The notes below the pieces were generated by a model. It did no database searches, was not told the DNA's origin, and saw only the letters and a list, made by a program, of their open reading frames with translations. Shown one piece after another: positions 7,278 to 14,594 of a DNA stretch of 15,668 nt. The DNA is from Gemmatimonadota bacterium. Its GTDB lineage: Bacteria > Gemmatimonadota > Gemmatimonadetes > Gemmatimonadales > GWC2-71-9. The DNA is taken from positions 1 to 15,668 of the forward strand of contig JAPULP010000270.1 in the NCBI GenBank assembly GCA_027294815.1, in the 5' to 3' direction. Positions within the stretch are counted from its first letter, which is position 1. Each line of letters starts with the position of its first letter. Made by a program: the position numbers and the translations under genes.

Positions 7278-8386
7278 GCGAGTAATTCCGAAGCTATATC
7301 GGCTACCCGTTCTGAGGCACCGGGCGTACCGAGCTGCTCGCGCACCTCAGCAAACCCGATACGCTGTTCAACCGCATCAGCGCTCGCGGTGTCGAGCAGC
7401 GGCAAAACGCCGCGTGCTAGCGATTGGGCTGTCGACGCCTCCTGGACATACTCTGGAGAGATCTGCCGGCCGCCTACGATGTTCACCAATCCGATGTACT
7501 GGCATCGAACAACACGCTTTGCAATCGCATATGAAACAGGATCGGTCTTGTAGCAAATGACCATGGGCGTTCCGGCGAGGGCGGCTTCCAGTGTGCTCGT
7601 TCCCGACTTGCAGATCACTGCGTCGCTGGCGGCCATGACGGTGCTCGAATCCGACGGGTGGAGGTGAAACGACTCGCTGCCGGCATACGTCAATCCCGGA
7701 AGCGTGGCAACCACAATTTCGATCTCAGGCACGGCCGCCTTGACCAAGACCGCAGCTTCTCGCAGAACCGGCCACAAACGGCCGACTTCGGTCGGCCTGC
7801 TCCCCGGAAACAAACCCAAAACCGGCGTCGATCGAGCAATCTCCAAGCGACCACGAGCCTCTCCGCATGCGGGCCGTGCCTGATCCAACAAGGGATGGCC
7901 GACAAACGTCGCTCGGATACCACGCCGGGAGAAAAACGGTACCTCGAAAGGCAAAATCACGGCAAGGTGCGTCACGACTTCCCTGAGACGGGCGACCCGC
8001 CTTTCACCCCATGCCCAAAGCTGTGGCGCGATGTAGTACAACACCGGCACCCGACATCGCGCTGCCGCGCCGGCGACGCGTAGGTGGAATCCCGGGTAAT
8101 CGACCAGCAACGCCAGGTCGGCCCGGCCCTGAGCAAACGTCCGCCGCATTCCGGACAGGAGACGCACGTGTGCGGGGAGCGCCGCAAGGACCTGGGTGAA
8201 TCCCATAGTCGTGACGGATTCCATGCGAGCGTCGAGCCGGGCGCCCGCCGCGGCCATCATCGAGCCGCCCATGCCGAAGAATCGATATTCCCGCGACCGG
8301 TCCAACAGCGCGGATATGACGCGCGCCGTGTGGATATCACCGGAGCGTTCACCGGCAGAGACCAAGACGCGCGTATGAGAGGTCAC
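7274..8386 (-). CDS. lpxB: Lipid-A-disaccharide synthase LpxB
   Basis: LpxB is a peripheral membrane GT-B (family GT19) glycosyltransferase that joins UDP-2,3-diacylglucosamine to lipid X (2,3-diacylglucosamine 1-phosphate), giving the beta-1',6 disaccharide. The 370-residue product has the family length. Signatures are AGERSGD at 11-17, LLVDYPGFH at 93-101, YIAPQLWAWG at 118-127, GLFPGSRPTEV at 191-201, and the nucleotide-binding part CKSGTSTLEAALAGTPMV at 259-276 followed by GLVNIVGGRQISPE at 299-312. The start is GTG at 8386-8384, four bases overlapping the lpxA TGA (GTGA). Its TGA overlaps the acyltransferase ATG. lpxH/I/G, which supplies lipid X, must be elsewhere. Confidence 0.97.
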   Translation of the reverse strand: MTSHTRVLVSAGERSGDIHTARVISALLDRSREYRFFGMGGSMMAAAGARLDARMESVTTMGFTQVLAALPAHVRLLSGMRRTFAQGRADLALLVDYPGFHLRVAGAAARCRVPVLYYIAPQLWAWGERRVARLREVVTHLAVILPFEVPFFSRRGIRATFVGHPLLDQARPACGEARGRLEIARSTPVLGLFPGSRPTEVGRLWPVLREAAVLVKAAVPEIEIVVATLPGLTYAGSESFHLHPSDSSTVMAASDAVICKSGTSTLEAALAGTPMVICYKTDPVSYAIAKRVVRCQYIGLVNIVGGRQISPEYVQEASTAQSLARGVLPLLDTASADAVEQRIGFAEVREQLGTPGASERVADIASELLA

Positions 8387-9159
8387 ACCATTACCCCGCG
8401 TTCAGTAGCGTCGAGGAAATCGAGCAATTGTACGACTTCGGGAATGTGGCCGCTCTCGTCCCGTACCCGCACGATGGATTCTGATCGTGGCGTCGACGAG
8501 TTGAACAACATCCGGTAGGCGCGTTGGATGGCCATGCGCAGGTCCGCATCAAAACCCGCCCGCCGCAACCCGACGGCATTGATGCCGTACAACCGAATGG
8601 GGCTGCCAGCGGTCCGTGCGAACGGTGGGACATCCTGCGACACCCTCGACCCACCTCCAACGAACGCATACGCCCCAATTCTAACGAACTGGTGCACCGG
8701 GGTCAGCCCACCGATCAGGGCGTGATCTCCGATTTGCACGTGACCCGCGAGCTGGACCGAATTCGACAGAATCACTCCCTCTCCGATTCGGCAGTCGTGA
8801 GCGACGTGCGCGTAGCTCATCAGGTAGCAGCGCGGACCAATGACGGTAACACCGGAGGCCGCCGTCCCTCGGTTAACCGTTACGTATTCACGAATATGCG
8901 TGTCGTCGCCGATCACCAATTCGGTGTCTTCGCCGGCGTATTTCAAATCCTGAGGATCGGTTCCCAGCACCGCACCAACCCCCACGGTGCACCCCGCCCC
9001 AACCGTAGTTGGTCCATACACCGTCGCTCTCGTGCCGATCGTAGTGCCCGCACCGACCCGCACGCGGGGGCCGATGATGGCGAAGGGCTCGACAACGACG
9101 TCGAGGTCGAGCTCCGCCGAGGCATCCACCAGCGCAGTAGGATGAACACGCGCCGTCAC
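8383..9159 (-). CDS. lpxA: UDP-N-acetylglucosamine O-acyltransferase LpxA
   Basis: LpxA transfers a 3-hydroxyacyl chain from acyl carrier protein to the 3-OH of UDP-GlcNAc, the first step of lipid A synthesis. The 258 residues form a left-handed beta-helix of hexapeptide repeats over about 1-185, then a helical C-terminal domain with YGINAVGLRRAGF at 191-203. The catalytic His is His121 in AHVAHDC. GGLTPVHQF at 150-158 and SQDVPPFA at 174-181 are family motifs. Gly169 sits at the hydrocarbon-ruler position of E. coli Gly173, which would permit a C14-length chain. No gnnA/gnnB pair is nearby, so an ester-linked acyl chain is expected. The GTG start (9159-9157) has no clear Shine-Dalgarno sequence and overlaps the TGA of an upstream mini-frame, so lpxA translation may depend on coupling. 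Confidence 0.97.
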   Translation of the reverse strand: MTARVHPTALVDASAELDLDVVVEPFAIIGPRVRVGAGTTIGTRATVYGPTTVGAGCTVGVGAVLGTDPQDLKYAGEDTELVIGDDTHIREYVTVNRGTAASGVTVIGPRCYLMSYAHVAHDCRIGEGVILSNSVQLAGHVQIGDHALIGGLTPVHQFVRIGAYAFVGGGSRVSQDVPPFARTAGSPIRLYGINAVGLRRAGFDADLRMAIQRAYRMLFNSSTPRSESIVRVRDESGHIPEVVQLLDFLDATERGVMV

Positions 9160-9179
9160 AGACAGATCATCCGCGTCAT
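9156..9179 (-). CDS. Mini-ORF 3 of the lpxA leader (7 residues, MTRMICL)
   Basis: An ATG-to-TGA frame of seven sense codons. Its TGA overlaps the GTG start of lpxA by four bases (GTGA), the same junction type used by real gene pairs in this window. Its ATG overlaps the stop of mini-ORF 2 by one base. It is one copy of the 23-bp repeat and encodes the same peptide as mini-ORF 2 despite base differences, two of which are synonymous third- or first-position changes. Whether it is translated is unknown; a chance product of a GATGA-rich repeat is the alternative. Confidence 0.35.
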   Translation of the reverse strand: MTRMICL

Positions 9180-9226
9180 CACAAACAAATCATCCGCGTC
9201 ATCGCGAATCGATCATCCGTATCGTC
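9166..9226. repeat. Tandem repeat, three copies with 23-bp period, upstream of lpxA
   Basis: The plus-strand 15-bp core ATCATCCGCGTCATC occurs at 9166-9180 and again identically at 9189-9203. A third copy at 9212-9226 matches 12 of 15 bases. The interval is exactly 23 bp each time. The downstream edge reaches to within 7 bp of the lpxA start. The spacers differ more than the cores but remain similar between the first two copies. Confidence 0.9.
9179..9202 (-). CDS. Mini-ORF 2 of the lpxA leader (7 residues, MTRMICL)
   Basis: A second seven-codon frame with the same peptide as mini-ORF 3. Its ATG overlaps the TGA of mini-ORF 1 by four bases (ATGA), and its TGA overlaps the ATG of mini-ORF 3 by one base (TGATG). 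The 23-bp period equals seven codons plus a stop minus the one shared base, so each further copy would automatically reconnect. Any function would lie in the act of translation rather than in the peptide. Confidence 0.35.
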   Translation of the reverse strand: MTRMICL

Positions 9227-9228
9227 AT
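9199..9228 (-). CDS. Mini-ORF 1 of the lpxA leader (9 residues, MTIRMIDSR)
   Basis: The first frame of the series, nine sense codons. It is preceded by AGGTGA five bases before its ATG, the best ribosome binding site in this interval. Its TGA overlaps the ATG of mini-ORF 2. It comes from the most diverged copy of the repeat and has an extra codon-length of sequence before the shared core. A ribosome entering here could in principle re-initiate through mini-ORFs 2 and 3 into lpxA. Confidence 0.4.
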   Translation of the reverse strand: MTIRMIDSR

Positions 9229-9233
9229 GATAG

Positions 9234-9239
9234 TCACCT
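9234..9239 (-). promoter_or_regulatory. Shine-Dalgarno sequence AGGTGA ahead of mini-ORF 1
   Basis: AGGTGA on the minus strand is complementary to the 3' end of 16S rRNA and lies five bases before the ATG at 9228-9226. lpxA, 75 bases downstream, has no comparable site, so this may be where ribosomes load for the lpxA segment. A small perfect inverted repeat, GTTGG (9240-9244) and CCAAC (9251-9255), abuts it on the upstream side and could keep the site single-stranded. Confidence 0.55.
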
Positions 9240-9255
9240 GTTGGCTATGCCCAAC

Positions 9256-9303
9256 CTACCGCCGGGTACGGGCGGGGACGGGTGTTACCGCCTTTCGTAT
9301 CAT
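9256..9303 (-). CDS. 15-codon frame overlapping the fabZ stop
   Basis: An ATG at 9303-9301 overlaps the fabZ TGA by four bases (ATGA) and opens a 15-codon frame ending in TAG at 9258-9256. The peptide begins MIRKAVTPV and is proline- and arginine-rich. It has no recognisable family. It may be a chance frame; it is listed because it continues the overlap pattern between fabZ and the lpxA leader. A 27-base gap separates it from mini-ORF 1. Confidence 0.2.
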   Translation of the reverse strand: MIRKAVTPVPARTRR

Positions 9304-9734
9304 CGATCGACTATCCCTGCCATCATTTCCGCCTCCGATACTTTCTTGCCGTCTACAAACGCCTCGCCCCGCATCCTGCAGCGCTTGCCTTTGAATTCCA
9401 GCAACTCGACCTCAAGCCGTAACTGGTCGCCGGGCACCACCGGACGCCTGAACTTCACTTTGTCGATGGTCATGAAATAGACCACCTTGTCCTGCGGATT
9501 CTCCACCGTGTCCATCATCAACATGCCGCCGGTCTGCGCCATGGCCTCGATGATAAGCACGCCCGGCATGATGGGATGGCCGGGAAAGTGGCCCTGGAAA
9601 AACGGCTCGTTGATGGTCACGTTCTTGATCCCGACAATACGCTTGCCCGGCTCGCAGTCGATAATGCGATCCACGAGCAACATCGGGTACCGGTGTGGAA
9701 GGACCTCGAGAATCTTCGTGATATCCCATTCCAT
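9300..9734 (-). CDS. fabZ: 3-hydroxyacyl-[acyl-carrier-protein] dehydratase FabZ
   Basis: FabZ dehydrates 3-hydroxyacyl-ACP to the trans-2-enoyl form in cytosolic fatty acid synthesis, and competes with LpxA and LpxD for the same 3-hydroxyacyl-ACP pool. The 144-residue hot-dog-fold protein has LPHRYPMLLVDRI at 12-24, the active-site motif GHFPGHPIMPGV at 48-59 with His49, and Glu63 in LIIEAMAQ, matching the catalytic pair of E. coli FabZ. The ATG at 9734 lies 9 bp after the lpxC stop. In several phyla lpxC and fabZ are fused; here they are separate but adjacent. Confidence 0.97.
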   Translation of the reverse strand: MEWDITKILEVLPHRYPMLLVDRIIDCEPGKRIVGIKNVTINEPFFQGHFPGHPIMPGVLIIEAMAQTGGMLMMDTVENPQDKVVYFMTIDKVKFRRPVVPGDQLRLEVELLEFKGKRCRMRGEAFVDGKKVSEAEMMAGIVDR

Positions 9735-9743
9735 ACGGCGTTC

Positions 9744-10592
9744 TCACTTTCCGCTCGAGCAGTGATCGTATAGGGCACGGGCAAACGCGACGTTGCCCCG
9801 ATGGCTCGGCCTGCTGGCGACTACGGTACAATCAATACGCCCACCCGCGAGAGCCAGGTCGCCGAGCAGGTCGAGCGCCTTGTGTCGAACGAATTCGTCG
9901 GCCCAACGCAGTTCTCCCCCCCCGTTGACGATCCCGGTTTCCGATAGCACGACGGCGCAACCGAGATGCCCCCCCTTAATTAGCCCTCTAGCCCGGAGTG
10001 CTTCAATCTCGCTCGCAAACCCAAACGTGCGAGCACCGGCCAGCTCGGTGGCAAAGACTTCGGGCGACATGGCGAACGACGCCATTTGCGCACCAATGAG
10101 CGGATGATCCCACTCGACGCGAACCGTGAGGCTCCTCGGACCGGGCCTTGCCACGTACTCGGCGTCGCCATCCTGCACCGTCAACGTCGCCGACACCGAG
10201 AGCGTCGGGGCTTCTCCTTCTACCACCACGATGCCCGCAGATTTCAGCGTCGAGACGAATGGCTCCGCGCTTCCATCCAAGATCGGGACTTCCGGTCCGT
10301 CGAGATCGACCCACAGATCGTCGATCTCGAGGCCAGCCACCGCAGCCATTACGTGCTCCACCGTTTCGATGGTGGCGTCGCCTGCCCCCAATACGGTCCG
10401 CCGCTCGGTGGTACAAACGGACCTCACGTGGGCTGGGATCTCCGGCTGTCGCGGCATGTCGACTCGGCGGAACCAGATACCGCTTCCCGCAGCCGCCGGT
10501 CGAAAGGTAAGGCCTGCGTCGCGTCCGGTATGAAGACCCACGCCACGCAGCGTCGCCGATGACTCGATCGACCGTCTATCCCGATTGCTCAT
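9744..10592 (-). CDS. lpxC: UDP-3-O-acyl-N-acetylglucosamine deacetylase LpxC
   Basis: LpxC is the zinc-dependent deacetylase for the committed step of lipid A synthesis. The 282-residue length is slightly below the E. coli enzyme. GVGLHTG at 17-23 opens the protein. Zinc ligands are His80 in TVEHVMAA, His237 and Asp241 in RHKALDLLGD. Glu79 and His264 (in SHRGN) fit the catalytic residues. PILDGSAEPF at 103-112 and ARTFGF at 187-192 are family motifs. The ATG at 10592 lies inside the 3' end of lpxD, a 17-bp overlap. A chain of about 17 residues before GVGLH is normal for the family and supports this start. There is no C-terminal tail resembling the E. coli FtsH degradation signal, so control may differ; that is inference. 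Confidence 0.97.
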   Translation of the reverse strand: MSNRDRRSIESSATLRGVGLHTGRDAGLTFRPAAAGSGIWFRRVDMPRQPEIPAHVRSVCTTERRTVLGAGDATIETVEHVMAAVAGLEIDDLWVDLDGPEVPILDGSAEPFVSTLKSAGIVVVEGEAPTLSVSATLTVQDGDAEYVARPGPRSLTVRVEWDHPLIGAQMASFAMSPEVFATELAGARTFGFASEIEALRARGLIKGGHLGCAVVLSETGIVNGGGELRWADEFVRHKALDLLGDLALAGGRIDCTVVASRPSHRGNVAFARALYDHCSSGK

Positions 10593-11613
10593 CGCGCCGG
10601 GCGAGATCTTCCAACCTCTTGGTGAGAGGTGTGAGCCGCTTCAACGCCGCGGCGTTGCGGAGAACTTCCCGATGGTTCCGGGCGGGATACCCCGATACGG
10701 TCGCGCCGGCGGCGATGTCGCCGATGACGCCGCTTTGCGCCGCCACGCGCGCTCCGGCTCCAACCGTCACATGGTCGGCGAGGCCCGCCTGGCCGGCGAG
10801 GATCGCGTCATCGTTCACGGCAGTGCTTCCTGCAATGCCGACTTGCGCCATGATGAGACAGTTCCGACCGATTCTGACATTGTGCGCGATCTGTACGAGA
10901 TTATCGATCTTGGTACCAGTACCGACCACGGTGTCATCGAGCGCACCGCGGTCGATGGTCGTGTTCGAGCCTATCTCCACGTCGTCTTCAATCACGCAAC
11001 CGCCAATGTGCAGGATGGGTTCGTGTCCGGACTCACTCCGAGCATACCCGAAACCGGCGGTTCCCACCCGCGCGCCGGGATGGAGGACGACACGATCTCC
11101 GAGCTTCGCACCGGATTCCACGACGGCATGCGACCAGATGCGGCATTCTGATCCAATACAAACGCCGTCACCAATCACTACGTGGTCGGACACCACGCAG
11201 TTCTCCCCCAACCGAACCTCTTTTCCGATCACGGCGCCGCTTCCCACGGCGATGCGACCCTCCCATGTCGTACCCGCCCCAACGATAGCGCCGGGATGCA
11301 CGCCCCAAGAAGGACAGGGCGGGCCCTGGATGGCGGACAAAACCCGTGAGAGCGCGATGTGCGGCGAGCTGACCACAATCCGGGTCGTGGGACCTTCGGG
11401 CTCGGATTGGAAGGCCGGAGCCACCAGCACAACGCCGGCGTGCGAGCGACGAAACGCGGACAGGTACCTGGCTGTGGACAGAAATGAGAGATCTCCGGGG
11501 CCCGCGTTTTCGAGCGTTGCCACTCCGGCGATGGGCGTCGCGCGAGTGCCGAAGAGAATACCGCCGGCGAGGTCAGATACCTCACCGGCGGTCAAACGAG
11601 ACGACAATTGCAC
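10576..11613 (-). CDS. lpxD: UDP-3-O-(3-hydroxyacyl)glucosamine N-acyltransferase LpxD
   Basis: LpxD adds the second 3-hydroxyacyl chain, to the glucosamine 2-amino group, from acyl-ACP. The 345 residues show an N-terminal uridine-binding domain (about 1-100, with DLSFLSTARYL at 41-51), a hexapeptide-repeat beta-helix (about 103-300) and a C-terminal helix with many Arg and Lys. GTAGFGYARS at 184-193 and QIAHNVRIG at 241-249 are family motifs, with the catalytic His at 244. The start is GTG at 11613-11611, 6 bp after the TAG of the Skp-like gene. The 3' end overlaps lpxC. Confidence 0.97.
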   Translation of the reverse strand: MQLSSRLTAGEVSDLAGGILFGTRATPIAGVATLENAGPGDLSFLSTARYLSAFRRSHAGVVLVAPAFQSEPEGPTTRIVVSSPHIALSRVLSAIQGPPCPSWGVHPGAIVGAGTTWEGRIAVGSGAVIGKEVRLGENCVVSDHVVIGDGVCIGSECRIWSHAVVESGAKLGDRVVLHPGARVGTAGFGYARSESGHEPILHIGGCVIEDDVEIGSNTTIDRGALDDTVVGTGTKIDNLVQIAHNVRIGRNCLIMAQVGIAGSTAVNDDAILAGQAGLADHVTVGAGARVAAQSGVIGDIAAGATVSGYPARNHREVLRNAAALKRLTPLTKRLEDLARRDEQSG

Positions 11614-11619
11614 GAGCGC

Positions 11620-12156
11620 CTAGTTCTGGGACTGCTGCAACCTCTGCACGACAATTTGTGTGAGGTCCAACGACGGATCGACGGCAGCAATCCCCGGCAT
11701 GCTGGCAGCGTCGAAAATGATGCCGAGATTTCGCTCGGCGCGAAGACCTTCGATGACCGCCTGGACGCGTAGCTCCAACGGCTCCACCAGCTCGCGTTCC
11801 CGTTCCGCCTGGCGATTCTGCAAATCCTGCACCCGCTGGTCTATCCTCGTCTGGAGCTGCTGTATTTCGGTTTGCTTTTCCTGTCTGGCGGTGGGCGTCA
11901 GCACGACCTCGGTACGCTGATACTCCTCGAGCAGCGAATCGCGCCTCTCAGCCATCGCCTCGAGATCATCGCTGGCCGGCTTGAACTCGGCCTCGAACGT
12001 GGCCAGGGCTTCCTGATATCCAGGGGTCTGCGTCATGATGATCTGCAAGTTTACTATGCCGATCCCCCGCGCAGCCTGTTGCCCTGTTGCCGCGACGGGC
12101 ACCACTAGAAGGACGGCCAATGCAAGGGGTGCCCATCGGGCTATCAATCGATCCAT
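11620..12156 (-). CDS. skp: OmpH/Skp-family periplasmic chaperone
   Basis: Skp-type chaperones hold unfolded outer-membrane proteins in the periplasm and deliver them to BamA. The 178-residue protein begins with a signal peptide, a charged start then a hydrophobic run at about 9-23, with likely cleavage near VAATGQQA. IGIVNLQIIMTQTPGYQ at 32-48 matches the family opening. A long charged heptad-like coiled coil covers about 50-130. The C-terminal region ends with DPSLDLTQIVVQRL at 160-173, as in the family. ATG at 12156-12154 is chosen because AAGG lies nine bases upstream and it gives a proper signal peptide; a TTG seven codons further upstream (12177) is the alternative. It follows bamA, as in many diderms. 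Confidence 0.93.
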   Translation of the reverse strand: MDRLIARWAPLALAVLLVVPVAATGQQAARGIGIVNLQIIMTQTPGYQEALATFEAEFKPASDDLEAMAERRDSLLEEYQRTEVVLTPTARQEKQTEIQQLQTRIDQRVQDLQNRQAERERELVEPLELRVQAVIEGLRAERNLGIIFDAASMPGIAAVDPSLDLTQIVVQRLQQSQN

Positions 12157-12189
12157 GGTCTGTCGCCTTACTCTCAAACGGAATGAATA

Positions 12190-14586
12190 CTAGAAAAAAT
12201 TGCCTAGCTTGAAGTGGAACTGCCAGCCGGGATTCGGATTCCCCACAAGATCGGTGCGGTCGAATCCATACGCATAATCGAGTCCGATCGGCCCCAGGGG
12301 GGAGACCAGGTTCAAACCGATGCCGGCTCCACGCATGAGACGGGTCGGATTGAACTCTCCCGGGCTGCCCCACACATTTCCGGCGTCCACAAACGTATTG
12401 ACGTACAGGGCCTGGCTCAACCGCAGTCCGATCTCGCCGGTAAACGCCGCGTACGACCCCCCGAACGCGTTCACGCCGCTCGCCCGCGATCCGCTGGCCG
12501 TGGGATCGAAGCCGTTGTGCGTGATCGAAAACTCGTCGTAGCCGCGAAGCGGAATCCCGAACTGGATACCACCCATCGAAAAGAGTTGGCGGAAGTGTGG
12601 ACCCGCGTCTCCCCACACGAACCCCGTCTTGGCCGCAAAGCCCAAGAGGAATTGCATGCCGCCGAGCCCGGGCTGGAACACGGCCTGGCTGAGCGGCGCG
12701 TACCACCGGCCTTCGAACGTGGCGCGCCGGAAATCACCACTGCCTCCCAACGGACCCCCGTTTTGCGAAAGGTCGAACTTATGCAACGTGCCACCCGTCG
12801 CAAACGGCAACCCGACACGCGTATCACGAACGACAGACACGCTCGCGCTCGAGAGGATACAGTTCGTGCAACTGAATACCGGTAGCAGCGTTGGCGAGTC
12901 GAAGTCACTCTGCTCGAGCAGATACGAGCCCAACACTCGCGTAAACCGTGATCCAAAGAGCGGCATACCAACCTGGAAGCTTCCACCCCTCGTGGTGATC
13001 CGGCCCAGATCGGCAATCGTGAAACGCTGTCTCGTGTTGTGCAATCGCAGGCTGCCGGAAATGAGGCTTCCCCTGATCGCCGGATCGGTGTATGTGATGT
13101 TGAAATCACTCAAGTTGCTGCCGAACTGCACCTGGAAGTTGATACGCTTGGCCTTGCCGAACAGGTTCGGCTCCTCGAGTCCGATGAATCCACCCACACC
13201 GGTACCCTGCCCCACCGATGCACCAAAGTTGATGTTCCCAGTGCGGCGCTCCGTGACCTCGAAGATGACGTCGATGTCTCCCTGCTGATTGGCAGGCTCG
13301 GTGCGCGGGGACGGGAGCGGCTGCTCGAAAAAGCCGAGATTCGAAATGCTTTGATACGACTGGATGAACATACTGCGACGGAACACATCGCCCGGCACCA
13401 TGTAGATTGCCCGGCGGATCACGTCTTCGTGCGTGATCGTGTTGCCGACGATCCGCACCCGATTCACGATCGCCGGAGGACCTTCGGTGATTTGCCAGCG
13501 CAGATCGACGACGCGCGATCCATCGGCCGCCGTGCGAGGCGTCATCACGTCCCGCACCTGCGCGCGAATGTAGCCGTTGTCGAAGTAGAGGTTTGTCACC
13601 TCTTCGGTGGCGAGCGCCCACTGCTCCATGTCGAAGGCGCGGTCGTCGTTTCCGCCTCCGCCAAACCCGAGGAAGCCGCCGCCACCTTGACCTTCGCCGA
13701 AGGGATAGAACCCCTCGAGCTGCTCGATCGTAAACTCTCTGTTCCCAATGATCTCGAACATGCCGACGCTGTGCTGCTCTCCCTCGTCCACCGCTAATAT
13801 CAGCGTTCCCTTACCCGTCCCCTCGTTCACGACCAGCGTGTCACGCAACACCTGGAAATCGATGTAGCCGCGGGACGCGTAGAACGCCGGAAGCCGTTCG
13901 CGCACGTCACGCAACAGTTCCTGCTCGTCGTACTCGCCCTTCTTGAACCAGAAAAACCCTTCCGGGCGCGTACTCATGTGGGACACGATCTCACTGGCCT
14001 CGAACGCTTGGTTGCCCTCGATGATCACGCGGCTCACCGCGACTCGGCTCCCCTCGTTCACAGTGAGTGCGACTTCGACGCGACCGTCTTCCCGCGGAAG
14101 CACGGCGGCCTCGACCACGGTCTGGTAGTACCCTTCCTTCTTATACAGGGAATCGATGGCCGCTATGGCCGTGGTGACGTCTGCCGGATTGAACGCACGA
14201 CCAGACTGGAGTCGCACCTTGCCGCGAACCGAGCGTTCTGGAAGCTTCGAAGTGCCTTCGACATCCCATCGCCAGAGGATCGGTCGCTCAACCACTTCGA
14301 ACACCAGCACCTGGCGGCCGTCGATCGTCCCCTGGAACACCTTGACGTCTTCGTATGCCCCGGTGGCGAACAACGCCTCGATGGCACGCTGCACGTCGAG
14401 AAAGCCGACAGGCTGCCCCAGTGCCATGTTGATGCGGGTAACAACCGCGGCTCGACCCGTCCGGTCCAACCCGCGTACCGCGATGCTGTCAATTACCGTG
14501 GTCTGGTCACGCTCCTGCGCGGTTGCGTTCCCAGCAGCGACTCCGATAACGGCGGTTACGAGGAGTGTCCTACCGAGTCCAGCCAT
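12190..14586 (-). CDS. bamA: Outer membrane protein assembly factor BamA
   Basis: BamA is the Omp85-family core of the machinery that inserts beta-barrel proteins into the outer membrane. The 798 residues begin with a signal peptide, cleavage probably near ATAQ at 21-24. Five POTRA domains follow at approximately 31-102, 103-180, 183-268, 274-371 and 374-446, and the 16-strand barrel occupies 450-798. The conserved loop-6 motif is LRGYDE at 680-685, and the chain ends with an aromatic beta-signal, GWQFHFKLGNFF. A glycine-rich insert (297-313) lies inside POTRA 4. Cys573 and Cys576 in a barrel loop could form a disulfide. The ATG lies 8 bp after the clpC stop with AGGCGGA as a weak ribosome binding site; the Skp-like gene follows. 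Confidence 0.97.
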   Translation of the reverse strand: MAGLGRTLLVTAVIGVAAGNATAQERDQTTVIDSIAVRGLDRTGRAAVVTRINMALGQPVGFLDVQRAIEALFATGAYEDVKVFQGTIDGRQVLVFEVVERPILWRWDVEGTSKLPERSVRGKVRLQSGRAFNPADVTTAIAAIDSLYKKEGYYQTVVEAAVLPREDGRVEVALTVNEGSRVAVSRVIIEGNQAFEASEIVSHMSTRPEGFFWFKKGEYDEQELLRDVRERLPAFYASRGYIDFQVLRDTLVVNEGTGKGTLILAVDEGEQHSVGMFEIIGNREFTIEQLEGFYPFGEGQGGGGFLGFGGGGNDDRAFDMEQWALATEEVTNLYFDNGYIRAQVRDVMTPRTAADGSRVVDLRWQITEGPPAIVNRVRIVGNTITHEDVIRRAIYMVPGDVFRRSMFIQSYQSISNLGFFEQPLPSPRTEPANQQGDIDVIFEVTERRTGNINFGASVGQGTGVGGFIGLEEPNLFGKAKRINFQVQFGSNLSDFNITYTDPAIRGSLISGSLRLHNTRQRFTIADLGRITTRGGSFQVGMPLFGSRFTRVLGSYLLEQSDFDSPTLLPVFSCTNCILSSASVSVVRDTRVGLPFATGGTLHKFDLSQNGGPLGGSGDFRRATFEGRWYAPLSQAVFQPGLGGMQFLLGFAAKTGFVWGDAGPHFRQLFSMGGIQFGIPLRGYDEFSITHNGFDPTASGSRASGVNAFGGSYAAFTGEIGLRLSQALYVNTFVDAGNVWGSPGEFNPTRLMRGAGIGLNLVSPLGPIGLDYAYGFDRTDLVGNPNPGWQFHFKLGNFF

Positions 14587-14594
14587 ATGTCCGC

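Noticed and set aside
9166..9226. Short direct repeats considered as a CRISPR-like array
   Set aside because: Only three copies, a 23-bp period with 8-bp spacers that are themselves similar, and no cas genes; it is a simple tandem repeat.
8524..9480. Plus-strand open frame (318 codons) opposite lpxA and fabZ
   Set aside because: Antisense to conserved genes, rich in Arg, His and Pro without domain motifs; it even crosses the repeat-bearing leader.
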